A DNA stretch of 64,000 bases from Sva-07 sp963728195 (lineage in GTDB: Bacteria; Actinomycetota; Acidimicrobiia; Acidimicrobiales; Ilumatobacteraceae): assembly GCA_963728195.1 (NCBI GenBank), contig CAVSIX010000009.1:62001-126000 (forward strand), read 5' to 3'. Each line of letters starts with the position of its first letter. The first letter of the stretch is position 1. The position numbers were made by a program, and so were the translations under genes. The notes under the pieces are model-generated. The model worked only from the letters and a program-made list of their open reading frames with translations, made no database searches and was not told the DNA's origin. Below, piece after piece: positions 33,948 through 42,231 of this stretch.

Positions 33948-35344
33948 CCACGACCGAGCCCGTCGCCGATCTCGTCATCGCGAACGCCCGCAGCGTCGCA
34001 ACCGTCGACGCCGAGCGCCGGGAACTCGCCGGTGGCTGGGTGGCGATCACCGACGGCCTGGTCAGCGGTGTCGGTACCGGTGCACCGCCGGCTGGCGCTG
34101 TGGTGCTCGATGCGACCGACTGCCTGGTCACGCCCGGGCTCGTCAACGCACACCATCACCTGTACCAGAACCTCACCCGAGCGTTCCCGCCGATGACCGA
34201 CAAGCCGTTGTTCGGCTGGTTGCAATCGCTGTATCCGCTGTGGCGGGGCCTCGACACCGAATCGGTGTACGTCTCGGCGTGGGTGGGTCTCGCCGAACTG
34301 GCGCTCGCCGGCTGCACGACGTCCACCGACCACCTGTACCTCCACCCCCACGGCGCCGGTGACCTGCTGACCGCCGAGATCGAGGCGGCCCGCGACCTCG
34401 GGATCCGGTTCCATCCGACACGGGGTTCGATGTCGCTGTCGCACAAGGACGGCGGGCTGCCCCCCGACGACGTCGTCGCCGATGACGACGAGATCCTCGC
34501 GGCGTGTGAGGACGCCGTGCACCGCCATCACGACCGGTCGTTCGGTGCGATGACCCGGGTGGCACTCGCACCGTGTTCGCCGTTCAGCGTCACCGAGGCC
34601 CTGATGGTGCGCACCGCCGAGCTGGCGCAGCGCCTCGACGTCCGCCTGCACACGCACTTCGCCGAGAACGCGGAGGACGACGAGTTCAGCTTGGCCACGT
34701 TCGGGTGCCGGCCGATGGAGTATCTCGAGCGCACCGGATGGGCGAGCGACCGCACGTGGGTCGCCCATTGCGTGATGCCCGACAGCGACGAGATCCAGCG
34801 TCTCGGTGCGGCGGGCGTGGGGGCGGCACACTGCCCGTCGAGCAACATGATCCTGTCGTCGGGCATCGCTCCGGTCGTCGAGTTGCGGGCGGCAGGCGTG
34901 CACGTCGGGCTCGGCGTCGACGGGTCGTCGTCGGCCGACGCAGCCTCGCTGTGGCTCGAGGCCCGCCAGGCGATGCTGCTCGCCAAGCTCCGCAGCGGTG
35001 CGGCCGCCGGCACCGCCCGCATGGCGCTCGAGATGGCGACGATCGGGGGTGCGGGATGCCTCGGCCGTGTCGGCGAGATCGGATCGCTCACGACCGGGGC
35101 GGTCGGTGACGTCGCCGTGTGGCCGCTGACCGGGCCGTCGTTCGCCGGTGCGGTCGCCGATCCGATCGAGGCCTGGCTGCGCTGCGGTCCCGTCGCCGCT
35201 CGTCACACGGTGGTCGCCGGCCGTCCGGTCGTGCTCGACGGTCATCTCGTGTCGTCCCGTCTCGGCGAGATGCTCGTCGCGCATGATCGGCTCGCTCGGC
35301 GCATCCAGGCGGGCGAGCGCGGCGGTGTGACCGGCGGCCGGTGA
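33944..35344 (+). CDS. amidohydrolase, probable 8-oxoguanine deaminase
   Basis: A 466-residue metal-dependent hydrolase of the ATZ/TRZ and 8-oxoguanine deaminase group. Metal and catalytic residues are in TPGLVNAHHHLYQNLTRA, LHTHFAENAEDDEF, TWVAHCVMP and LGVDGSSSADA. The LFGWLQSLYPLWRGLD stretch is typical of 8-oxoguanine deaminases. It would convert 8-oxoguanine to urate or deaminate a related purine or triazine. GTG start in a 4-bp overlap with the decarboxylase. TrzN-like or guanine deaminase activity is the main alternative. Confidence 0.78.
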   Translation: MTTTEPVADLVIANARSVATVDAERRELAGGWVAITDGLVSGVGTGAPPAGAVVLDATDCLVTPGLVNAHHHLYQNLTRAFPPMTDKPLFGWLQSLYPLWRGLDTESVYVSAWVGLAELALAGCTTSTDHLYLHPHGAGDLLTAEIEAARDLGIRFHPTRGSMSLSHKDGGLPPDDVVADDDEILAACEDAVHRHHDRSFGAMTRVALAPCSPFSVTEALMVRTAELAQRLDVRLHTHFAENAEDDEFSLATFGCRPMEYLERTGWASDRTWVAHCVMPDSDEIQRLGAAGVGAAHCPSSNMILSSGIAPVVELRAAGVHVGLGVDGSSSADAASLWLEARQAMLLAKLRSGAAAGTARMALEMATIGGAGCLGRVGEIGSLTTGAVGDVAVWPLTGPSFAGAVADPIEAWLRCGPVAARHTVVAGRPVVLDGHLVSSRLGEMLVAHDRLARRIQAGERGGVTGGR

Positions 35345-35382
35345 CGCCGTTCGGCGCGCCCCGTTGGCCAGACTGTGCCCTC

Positions 35383-36111
35383 GTGAGAGCTCATCTCGTC
35401 ACCCTCGCCGCGGTCGTGGCCGTCGCATCGGCGCTCGTCGGCTGCGACGCCGGCGAGTCGGCGCCCGCCAGGGTGAACGGCTCGCTTCCGCAGCCGGCGA
35501 TCGACGTGTCCGGCGATCCGGCTGCCATCAGCGGCGCCGGGGACTCGAGCGCAGCGGGCGCATCCGACATCGACTCGGTCGTGATGATCGGCGACTCGAT
35601 CACGAAGGGGTCGATGCCCTACCTCGACGAACGGTTCTCCCTGCTCGGCCTCGACCACGTCATCCAGGCCGAGACCGGCAAGCGGATGGCGGTGTCGGTG
35701 CGTGACAATCCGAGCGGGGCGGCGCTGGCCGCATTCCTCGCCGAGAACGGCGACGGCGACCATTCCGACGAGGTGTGGGTCGTGGCGCTCGGCACGAACG
35801 ACATCAGCCAGTACGCCGGTCCCGACGAGATCGCTGCGGCCGTCAACGAGGTGCTCGACGAGGTGCCCGACGAGGCGGCGCTGGTCTGGGTCGACACCTT
35901 CATCGCGGACCGTCCCGATCAGAGCGACATGGTCAACTCGATCATCCGCCAGCGCGTCGAACGTCGCGGCGACAGCGTGATCGCACCGTGGACGGCCTTC
36001 GTCGAGGGCGACGGTGTGTTGACGGGCGACGGCGTACACCCGACGAGTGGCGGCGCCGACGTGTTCGCGTTCGTGGTCGCCGACACCGTCCGTGCCTTCC
36101 TCGCCCGCTGA
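35383..36111 (+). CDS. SGNH/GDSL-hydrolase lipoprotein
   Basis: A 242-residue exported lipoprotein. GTG at 35383 begins a signal peptide ending in lipobox ALVGC. The SGNH blocks are VVMIGDSITKGS (Ser nucleophile), VVALGTNDIS (Asn) and GDGVHPTSGGAD (Asp-His). It is probably an esterase or acetylhydrolase acting outside the membrane. An in-frame GTG at 35341 overlaps the previous stop but would place polar residues before the signal peptide, so the later start is preferred. Confidence 0.82.
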   Translation: MRAHLVTLAAVVAVASALVGCDAGESAPARVNGSLPQPAIDVSGDPAAISGAGDSSAAGASDIDSVVMIGDSITKGSMPYLDERFSLLGLDHVIQAETGKRMAVSVRDNPSGAALAAFLAENGDGDHSDEVWVVALGTNDISQYAGPDEIAAAVNEVLDEVPDEAALVWVDTFIADRPDQSDMVNSIIRQRVERRGDSVIAPWTAFVEGDGVLTGDGVHPTSGGADVFAFVVADTVRAFLAR

Positions 36112-36141
36112 CCAACCGCCCGCCAACACCCCGGAAAACCT

Positions 36142-36197
36142 GCGTTTGCGCAACAGAACGGGTGGGCCGGGCCACCCGAATCCGTACGCGAACGTGA
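36142..36197. terminator. imperfect hairpin between convergent genes
   Basis: Inner stem CGGGTGG (36159-36165) with CCACCCG (36172-36178); outer arms GCGTTTGCG (36142-36150) and a partly matching CGCGAAC region (36187-36193). It sits in the 97-bp gap between two convergent genes and shares CGTTTGCG and GGTGG with the repeat after whiB. Confidence 0.5.
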
Positions 36198-36208
36198 ATT
36201 TTGTGGGG

Positions 36209-36895
36209 TCAGGTGTCCCAGCGGGACTGGCCGAAGCGGTAGCCGACCGAGCGCACCGTCTGGATCAGGTTGGCGTGCTCCTCGCCGAGCTTGGCGCGCA
36301 ACCGTCGCACGTGGACGTCGACGGTGCGCGCACCGCCGTAGTACTCGTAGCCCCACACGCGGCTCAGCAGCATCTCGCGCGTGAACACCTTGCCCGGGTT
36401 CTGCGCGAGGAACTTCAGCAGCTCGTACTCCATGTACGTCATGTCGAGCGGACGCCCGGCGATCGCTGCCTGGTACGTCTCGAGGTTGAGCGTCAGCTCG
36501 CCGTACTCGACCAGGTCGGCACGGTGCAGGTCGATGTCGGTGACCAAGAGGTGCCGCAATCGCGCCTCGAGCTCGGCCGGGTGGAACGGCGTCAGGCAGA
36601 AGTCGTCGAAGAGTTCGTCGCGATGTTCGAGGTCGCCGAGCTGCCCGCCGCCGACGAGCAGCATCACGGGGAACGTGCGATCGCCGCTCTTGCGGATCGT
36701 GCGGAGGAACGCCCAACCACCGTCGGCGTCCGCTGCGATGTCGACGATCGCTCCGGCCCAGCCGCCGGCGGGTTCGTCGTCGCCGTCGGCGCCGGGCACG
36801 GCCTTCCAGGCGAAGCCGGCGAGATCGAGCGTGCGCGCGAGCTCCGGTGTCGCCGGGTCGGGGACGACGACCAACATCGACTCACGCGCCGCCAT
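36209..36895 (-). CDS. glnR: GlnR-like orphan OmpR-family regulator
   Basis: A 228-residue protein with an atypical receiver domain (about 1-115) lacking the normal acidic pocket and phospho-Asp context. An OmpR winged helix follows: DMTYMEYELLKFLAQNPGKVF, VWGYEYYGGARTVDVHVRRLRAKLG and a final VRSVGYRFG. This C-terminal part closely resembles actinobacterial GlnR, the global nitrogen regulator. It follows glnA by 2 nt and no kinase is nearby. It probably controls the two glutamine synthetase genes before it. Confidence 0.8.
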   Translation of the reverse strand: MAARESMLVVVPDPATPELARTLDLAGFAWKAVPGADGDDEPAGGWAGAIVDIAADADGGWAFLRTIRKSGDRTFPVMLLVGGGQLGDLEHRDELFDDFCLTPFHPAELEARLRHLLVTDIDLHRADLVEYGELTLNLETYQAAIAGRPLDMTYMEYELLKFLAQNPGKVFTREMLLSRVWGYEYYGGARTVDVHVRRLRAKLGEEHANLIQTVRSVGYRFGQSRWDT

Positions 36896-36897
36896 GG

Positions 36898-38235
36898 TCA
36901 CAACACCCCGAGGTAGCGGTCTCGCTCGAACGGGGTGACCTGGGTCTTGTAGCTGCGCCACTCGTTGCGCTTGTTGCGCAGGAACCACTCGAAGATGTGC
37001 TCGCCGAGCGCCTCTTGGACGAGCGTCGAGTTCTCCATCACGCTCAGCGCGTCGTTCAACGACTGGGGCAGCTGACGGATGCCCAGTTTGGCCAACACGT
37101 CGTCGCCGATCTCGAACAGGTTGGCGTCGGCCTCGTCGGGCAGTTCGTAGCCGTCGCGGATCCCGCGCATCCCCGCGGCCAGCATCAGGCTGAACGCGAG
37201 GTACGGATTGCACGCCGGATCGGCGGAGCGGTATTCGATGCGCGTCGCCATCGGGTTGTCGCGCTTGGGGATCGGCACCCGGATCAGTCCGCTGCGGTTG
37301 TTGCGAGCCCAGCTGATGTGCACCGGCGCCTCGAAGCCCGGCACCAGCCGCTTGTAGCTGTTGACGGTCTGGTTCGTCACGGCGGTGATCTCGGCGGCGT
37401 GGCGCAGCATGCCCGCCATGAACGCCTTGGCGGTCGGCGACAGGTGGTAGGCGTCGTCGCCGTCGAAGAACGCGTTGTCGTCGCCACGGAACAGCGACAG
37501 GTGGACGTGCATGCCCGATCCCTGGACGCCTTCGAGCGGCTTGGGCATGAACGTGGCGTGCACGCCGTGGTGCGAGGCGACCTCGCGCACGGCGAGGCGG
37601 AACGTCATCATGCTGTCGGCCATCGTGAGTGCGTCGGTGTGCCGCAGGTCGATCTCCTGCTGGCCGGGCGCATCTTCGTGGAAGCTGTACTCGACGGGGA
37701 TGCCCAGCGCTTCGAGGGTCCGGATCGTCTTCTTGCGAAGCTCGCCGGTGATGTCGCTGGTCGTGAGGTCGAAGTAGCCGCCCTGGTCGACCGGCACCGG
37801 CGGCTGACCCGGCACCAGCGGCTCGAAGTAGAAGAACTCGACGTCGGGGGCGACGTAGAACGTGAGGCCCTCGTCGTGGGCATCCTGCACGTGCCGGCGC
37901 AGCACCTGGCGGGGGTCGCCTTCGAACGGTGTGCCGTCGAGGTGGTGGATGTCGCAGAAGATCCGCGCCTCGGCCGCCTTGGGATCGCCCCACGGCAGCA
38001 GCTCGAACGTGTCGGGATCGGGCATCGCGAGCACGTCGGCTTCCTGCACCCGGGAGAACCCGTCGATCGACGACCCGTCGAACGTCATGCCGTCCTCGAG
38101 GGCGTTCTCGAGCTCCGCGGGCGAGATCGCCAGACTCTTGAGCGTGCCGAGCACGTCGGTGAACCACAGACGCACGAGCCGGACACCGCGCTCTTCGACG
38201 CTGCGCAGGACGTAGTCACGCTGTTGGTCGCGCAT
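36898..38235 (-). CDS. glnA: Glutamine synthetase, type I
   Basis: A 445-residue class I enzyme. Key segments are MTFDGSSIDGF, YVAPDVEFFYFEPL with metal-binding Glu, GSGMHVHLSLF with catalytic His, NSYKRLVPGFEAPVHISWA, the NNRSGLIRVP loop and RIEYRSADPACNPYLAFSLML. The length matches the short GSI-alpha form rather than the adenylylated GSI-beta. I use ATG 38235 because AGGAG sits 9 nt before it; ATG 38244 directly abuts that AGGAG. It lies between glnII and the GlnR-like gene. Confidence 0.92.
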   Translation of the reverse strand: MRDQQRDYVLRSVEERGVRLVRLWFTDVLGTLKSLAISPAELENALEDGMTFDGSSIDGFSRVQEADVLAMPDPDTFELLPWGDPKAAEARIFCDIHHLDGTPFEGDPRQVLRRHVQDAHDEGLTFYVAPDVEFFYFEPLVPGQPPVPVDQGGYFDLTTSDITGELRKKTIRTLEALGIPVEYSFHEDAPGQQEIDLRHTDALTMADSMMTFRLAVREVASHHGVHATFMPKPLEGVQGSGMHVHLSLFRGDDNAFFDGDDAYHLSPTAKAFMAGMLRHAAEITAVTNQTVNSYKRLVPGFEAPVHISWARNNRSGLIRVPIPKRDNPMATRIEYRSADPACNPYLAFSLMLAAGMRGIRDGYELPDEADANLFEIGDDVLAKLGIRQLPQSLNDALSVMENSTLVQEALGEHIFEWFLRNKRNEWRSYKTQVTPFERDRYLGVL

Positions 38236-38276
38236 GTCGGTCATCTCCTGATTCTGTCGCGCCGGGGGTCGGAATG

Positions 38277-38310
38277 CGACAGGACGGGAGCCGCGGCCCC
38301 CGTCCTGTCG
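38277..38310. promoter_or_regulatory. 12-bp perfect hairpin upstream of glnA
   Basis: CGACAGGACGGG (38277-38288) and its exact complement (38299-38310) with a 10-nt loop, about 40 bp before glnA in the 119-bp glnII-glnA gap. A smaller CGGGGC/GCCCCG hairpin lies at about 38334-38348. Without a T tract it could be an attenuator or terminator of glnII, or an operator. Confidence 0.55.
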
Positions 38311-38354
38311 TCGTTCATGTGCGTTTCACCACGTCGGGGCGTTGCCCCGCCGCA

Positions 38355-39359
38355 TCACTTCATCGCACCGCAGATGGTCTCGACCATCAGACGGGCGACG
38401 ACGTACGGATCGATGTTCGCGTTGGGACGGCGATCCTCCAGGTAGCCCTTGCGGTCGACGGCGACCTGCCACGGGATGCGGATCGAGGCGCCACGGTCGG
38501 ACACGCCGTAGCTGAACTGGTCGTGACGCTGGGTCTCGTGGGCGCCGGTCAGGCGGTCCTCGATGCCGGTGCCGTAGTTGGCGATGTGCAGATCGGCCTT
38601 CTCGCCGAGCGCCTTGCAGCCGGCCTCGATGTACTTGTAGCCGCCCTCCTCGCGCATCTCCTTGGTCGAGAAGTTCGTGTGGGCGCCTGCGCCGTTCCAG
38701 TCGCCCTTCGCCGGCTTGGCGTCGAGCGTGGCGGCGATCCCGTAGTCCTCGCCGATCCGGTAGAGCAGCCAGCGGGCGACCCAGAGCTGGTCGGCGACTT
38801 CGAGCAGGCCGAGCGGGCCGACCTGGAACTCCCACTGTCCGGGCATGACTTCGGCGTTGATGCCCGAGATCGACAGCCCGGCTGCCAGGCAGGCTTCGAG
38901 ATGGTCCTCGACGAGGGGACGGCCGTGGATCTCGTCCTCGCCGACGCCGCAGTAGTAGCCGCCCTGTGGCTCGGGGTAACCGGCGGGCGGGAAGCCGTAC
39001 GGGCGCCCGTTCTTCATCAGGGTGAATTCCTGCTCGATGCCGAACATCGGCTCGTGCTTCTTGTACTTCTTGGCGGTCTTGGCGGCGAGCTGACGGGTGT
39101 TGGTCGGGTGCGGCTTGCCGTCGACGAGCATCACCTCGCACATCACCAGCACGTCGTCGCCACCACGGATCGGGTCCGGATAGCTGGCGACGGGCTTGAG
39201 CACGCAGTCGCTCTTGTCGCCGGTCGCCTGGTTGGTGCTCGAACCGTCGAAGCCCCAGATCGGCAGCTCGGCGCCGTCCTCCAGGATCTTGGTCTTCGAA
39301 CGCAGCTTCGACGTCGGCTGCGTGCCGTCGACCCAGATGTATTCAGCCTTGTAAACCAC
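38355..39359 (-). CDS. glnII: Glutamine synthetase, type II (eukaryotic type)
   Basis: A 334-residue GSII enzyme. The N-terminus VYKAEYIWVDGTQPTSKLR and IWGFDGSSTNQA are diagnostic. FGIEQEFTL has metal Glu residues, MPGQWEFQVG and NGAGAHTNFSTKEMR the catalytic His loop, and the end has RRPNANIDPYVV. GTG 39359 is chosen because GAGGA stands 5 nt upstream; a TTG at 39371 is in frame but less likely. The 201-bp upstream region carries 11-bp-phased repeats. It provides a second, probably low-nitrogen, glutamine synthetase. Confidence 0.93.
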   Translation of the reverse strand: MVYKAEYIWVDGTQPTSKLRSKTKILEDGAELPIWGFDGSSTNQATGDKSDCVLKPVASYPDPIRGGDDVLVMCEVMLVDGKPHPTNTRQLAAKTAKKYKKHEPMFGIEQEFTLMKNGRPYGFPPAGYPEPQGGYYCGVGEDEIHGRPLVEDHLEACLAAGLSISGINAEVMPGQWEFQVGPLGLLEVADQLWVARWLLYRIGEDYGIAATLDAKPAKGDWNGAGAHTNFSTKEMREEGGYKYIEAGCKALGEKADLHIANYGTGIEDRLTGAHETQRHDQFSYGVSDRGASIRIPWQVAVDRKGYLEDRRPNANIDPYVVARLMVETICGAMK

Positions 39360-39473
39360 AGTTGTCCTCAATTCGGTCCGTGTGTGCGGGATGTGTTCGG
39401 GGGTACAGGCGACCCAACCTAGATGTTCGGTGTCGGTCTCGCCCGATGGCAGGCGGCATCGTCGCAGCGTCGG

Positions 39474-39512
39474 GTTGCCGAGTCGTTGCCCGGTTGTGAA
39501 CGCAGTGTGAAC
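39474..39512 (-). promoter_or_regulatory. four 11-bp-phased direct repeats (PHO-box/GlnR-site-like) upstream of glnII
   Basis: On the plus strand GTTGCC (39474), GTTGCC (39485), GTGAAC (39496) and GTGAAC (39507) are spaced exactly 11 bp. On the glnII strand the best two read GTTCACA-CTGC-GTTCACA, close to the actinobacterial PHO box of GTTCACC units every 11 bp. The site is about 115-155 bp before the glnII start. An OmpR-family regulator such as PhoP or GlnR is the natural candidate. Confidence 0.5.
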
Positions 39513-39560
39513 AGCAACGCCGCGTTCGGTCCTCGAGGTTCGATGCTCGGTGAATCGCGG

Positions 39561-42125
39561 TCACCGACCCTGGACGGTGTAGGTCTCCAGCTCGGCGTCC
39601 GCGGCGATCTGTTCGTCGGTGAAGGCGACCTGGCGCCACTGCTTCTCGCTGAACTCGACGGTCTGGGAATCGAACAGCGGTGACGTTCGATCGCCGGTCT
39701 GGCCGTAGACGAGCAATGCCCAGGCTCGGACCGAGTCGCCGGTGTAGTCGACGGTCATGACGAAGCTGGTGCCGAAGTTGATCCGGTAGCCCTCGCCGCG
39801 CAACGAGCTGCCGACGGCGACCGCTTCGCCGCGCTGCGGTGCCGGTTCGCTCGACGACGACGCCCCGCTCCACGTGACGATGTTGGTGACACCGTCGTCG
39901 CTGTTGCCGCCGTGGATCGGGATGCGGGTCTCGGAGCGTTCGGTGAACTGTGATGCGCCGAGGGTGGTGTCGACGCCGAAGCCGGCCGCGGTCATGGTCT
40001 GTACGGCGCGTGCCATTGCCTGGAGCAGCGGTGTCCTGTCGGCTGCGGGAACCTCGGGAGTCAGCGTCGGTCGGGCGGGGTCGAAGGCATCGTCGAACAG
40101 CGGCCCGGCCGTCTCGAAGGCGTCGTCGTCGAACCTGCTCATCGTCTCGCGCCAGATCATCGGTCCTGATCGGTCGAGGTCGTACACGCCGTCCCACGCT
40201 GCGAGCACGTCGCAGGCGGCGGTGAGGTCGACCGACGCTGCGGGCAGGCTGATGCTTCCGTCGTTGGTCAGGAGATCGGGCACGTCGACGACCGGCGTCG
40301 CACGGCAGGCGTCGACGGCGGCGGCACGCAACAGCGCCGCCGTCCTGCCCGTGTTGTCGAACGCTGCGGTGCGGATCTCGTCGGCATCGAACAGGTTGTC
40401 GGGGCCGGCGAGCCCCGCTGAGTTGGCGGAGCCGAGCACCGCGGCGTTCTGGCGTGAGCGCATGCTCAGTGGCGTGTTCTGCTGGCCGTGGAGGATCGAA
40501 TAGTCGCCGGTGAGCGTGAACTCGGCGCTCGGCACCCAGAAGCTGTCGTTGGCGTTGAAGACGTAGTCGTTGCGCTGCACCATCGGCATTTCGGAGAACG
40601 GCACGAGCCCGGGGTCGCGTGCACCGGCGACGTCCTCCCAGCGAAAGGCGCTGTCGGATCCGTCGAGCAGGACGAATCCCTGGTCGTAGGCGACCTGCGT
40701 CAGCGGATCGTTGAACAGGTCGCCGATGAAGGCCTGCTCGGCGGTGGCGCTCAGGTTCGGGGTCGCCGACGTGTCGGCATACCAGGTGCTGCCGTCGTCG
40801 CCGACCGCCACGGTGTTGAACAGGGGCACGCCCTGGTACTCGGCGGTGAGCGCCTGGAGGTCGGCGACGCTCTGGATGTACGGCATCCGGGCGTACTGTT
40901 CGATGAACTCGTCGTTGTCGATGTTGGCGTCTCGATAGCTCACCGCGTTGGTGCCGCTCCAGCCGACGCCGGGGAAGTCGAGGATCGGTCCGTACTCGCT
41001 GCGCCACAGGGTGCGGGTCTCGGTGTCGACGGTGCCGTCGGGGCGCAGGATCTCGATCGAAGCGTCGGTCGAGGTCATCGGCACCGACTGTCCGTCGACG
41101 AGGTACGAGGTCGGCGACGCCGGATCGAGCGACAGGAGGTAGCCCGTCATCCGGTTGCCCGCCGACACCGTGTGGGTCCACGCGACACCGTCGGTGAACC
41201 CGATTCCCACGCCGGGCAGACCCAGCAATTGGGCCCCGTAGATGTCGGCGCTTCCCGGCACTGTCAGTTGGACCTCGGAGAAGCGCAGCTCGCCCTCCCA
41301 CGGGAAGTGCGGGTTGGCCAGCAGCAGGCCGCCCTGGTTGCCGACCGCACGTTCGCTGCCGACCGCCCAGCCGTTGCTGGCCAGGCCGTCGCCGTCGGCC
41401 AGGCCCAGGTCGGCGGACGCGAGCTCGTCGAGATCGAATGTCGCCGCATCGACCGCCGCGTCGGTGGGCGCGTCGGTCGGCCGTCGCAGGGCCGCCGGTT
41501 CGGCCGCCGGCGGCTGGGCGGTGCCGATGAAGCCGATGATCGCCGAGCTGCTCGCCTGGAGGGCGACCGAGCGGGCGTAGGTGTACGCCTCGACCGGCGT
41601 GATCGGCCGGATCCAGTCGGCTCCGGCACACCATCCCGTCAGATCGCCCCGGACGTCGGCCAGGTGATCGTTCCAACCGGCGACGAATGCCTCGAACTGA
41701 TCGACCACCTCGCTCGACGCATTCGGGAAGTCAGCGGCTGCGACGTCCGCGATGCCGATCGCCTTCCACGCGAAGTCGCTGTCGACGTTCTCGCCCTCGG
41801 TTCCCGGGCCGAGCGCCGCCGATCGGCCGCTGGTCACCTTGAGGATCTGGTCGATCAGGGTGCAGCCATGGTCCTCGCCGCTCGTCCACCCCTGGCCGTA
41901 GGCGACGTCGGCGGCCGTGTCGCCGGTGATGTGGGGCACGCCGTTCGTCGTGCGGCGGATCTCGGCCTGGTAGCGGGGCGGGATCAGGGTGGTGCTCGTC
42001 GTCGTGGTCGTCGTCGACGTCGTGGTCGTCGTGTTGGGCGACGTCGGCAGCGGGATCGATTCGGGGCCCTTGCCGGGGGAACACGCAGCGACGACGAGAA
42101 ATCCGACGACTGCTATCCGGCCCAT
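39561..42125 (-). CDS. penicillin acylase family lipoprotein
   Basis: An 854-residue Ntn-hydrolase precursor. A signal peptide ending in lipobox VVAAC is followed by a Thr-rich linker (residues about 28-50), the alpha chain, a spacer, and the beta chain starting at the likely nucleophile in LASNGWAVGSE near residue 247. Further family segments are NPHFPWEGELRF, GVAWTHTVSAGN (oxyanion region) and YRDANIDN. Self-cleavage would expose the Ser. The closest functional group is aculeacin/acyl-homoserine-lactone or quorum-quenching acylases; substrate unknown. It is a single-gene unit divergent from nadE. Confidence 0.85.
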   Translation of the reverse strand: MGRIAVVGFLVVAACSPGKGPESIPLPTSPNTTTTTSTTTTTTSTTLIPPRYQAEIRRTTNGVPHITGDTAADVAYGQGWTSGEDHGCTLIDQILKVTSGRSAALGPGTEGENVDSDFAWKAIGIADVAAADFPNASSEVVDQFEAFVAGWNDHLADVRGDLTGWCAGADWIRPITPVEAYTYARSVALQASSSAIIGFIGTAQPPAAEPAALRRPTDAPTDAAVDAATFDLDELASADLGLADGDGLASNGWAVGSERAVGNQGGLLLANPHFPWEGELRFSEVQLTVPGSADIYGAQLLGLPGVGIGFTDGVAWTHTVSAGNRMTGYLLSLDPASPTSYLVDGQSVPMTSTDASIEILRPDGTVDTETRTLWRSEYGPILDFPGVGWSGTNAVSYRDANIDNDEFIEQYARMPYIQSVADLQALTAEYQGVPLFNTVAVGDDGSTWYADTSATPNLSATAEQAFIGDLFNDPLTQVAYDQGFVLLDGSDSAFRWEDVAGARDPGLVPFSEMPMVQRNDYVFNANDSFWVPSAEFTLTGDYSILHGQQNTPLSMRSRQNAAVLGSANSAGLAGPDNLFDADEIRTAAFDNTGRTAALLRAAAVDACRATPVVDVPDLLTNDGSISLPAASVDLTAACDVLAAWDGVYDLDRSGPMIWRETMSRFDDDAFETAGPLFDDAFDPARPTLTPEVPAADRTPLLQAMARAVQTMTAAGFGVDTTLGASQFTERSETRIPIHGGNSDDGVTNIVTWSGASSSSEPAPQRGEAVAVGSSLRGEGYRINFGTSFVMTVDYTGDSVRAWALLVYGQTGDRTSPLFDSQTVEFSEKQWRQVAFTDEQIAADAELETYTVQGR

Positions 42126-42217
42126 ACGCACAAGGCCATAGTGCCAGATGATGCACACCTCTCCGCAGCGAGGCTCCATGGCGGTCACCGCAGCGAGACC
42201 GCGAGCATCGCCAGCGG

Positions 42218-42223
42218 TAGCCT
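42218..42223 (+). promoter_or_regulatory. -10 element TAGCCT of leaderless nadE
   Basis: TAGCCT is followed by 8 nt and GTG 42232; no ribosome site is present. Confidence 0.5.
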
Positions 42224-42231
42224 GACCGATC

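Noticed and set aside
39423..39683. 86-codon plus-strand frame in the glnII promoter region
   Set aside because: It runs into the acylase gene on the other strand, has no ribosome site, and its composition matches antisense shadow sequence. The region is better read as the glnII promoter.
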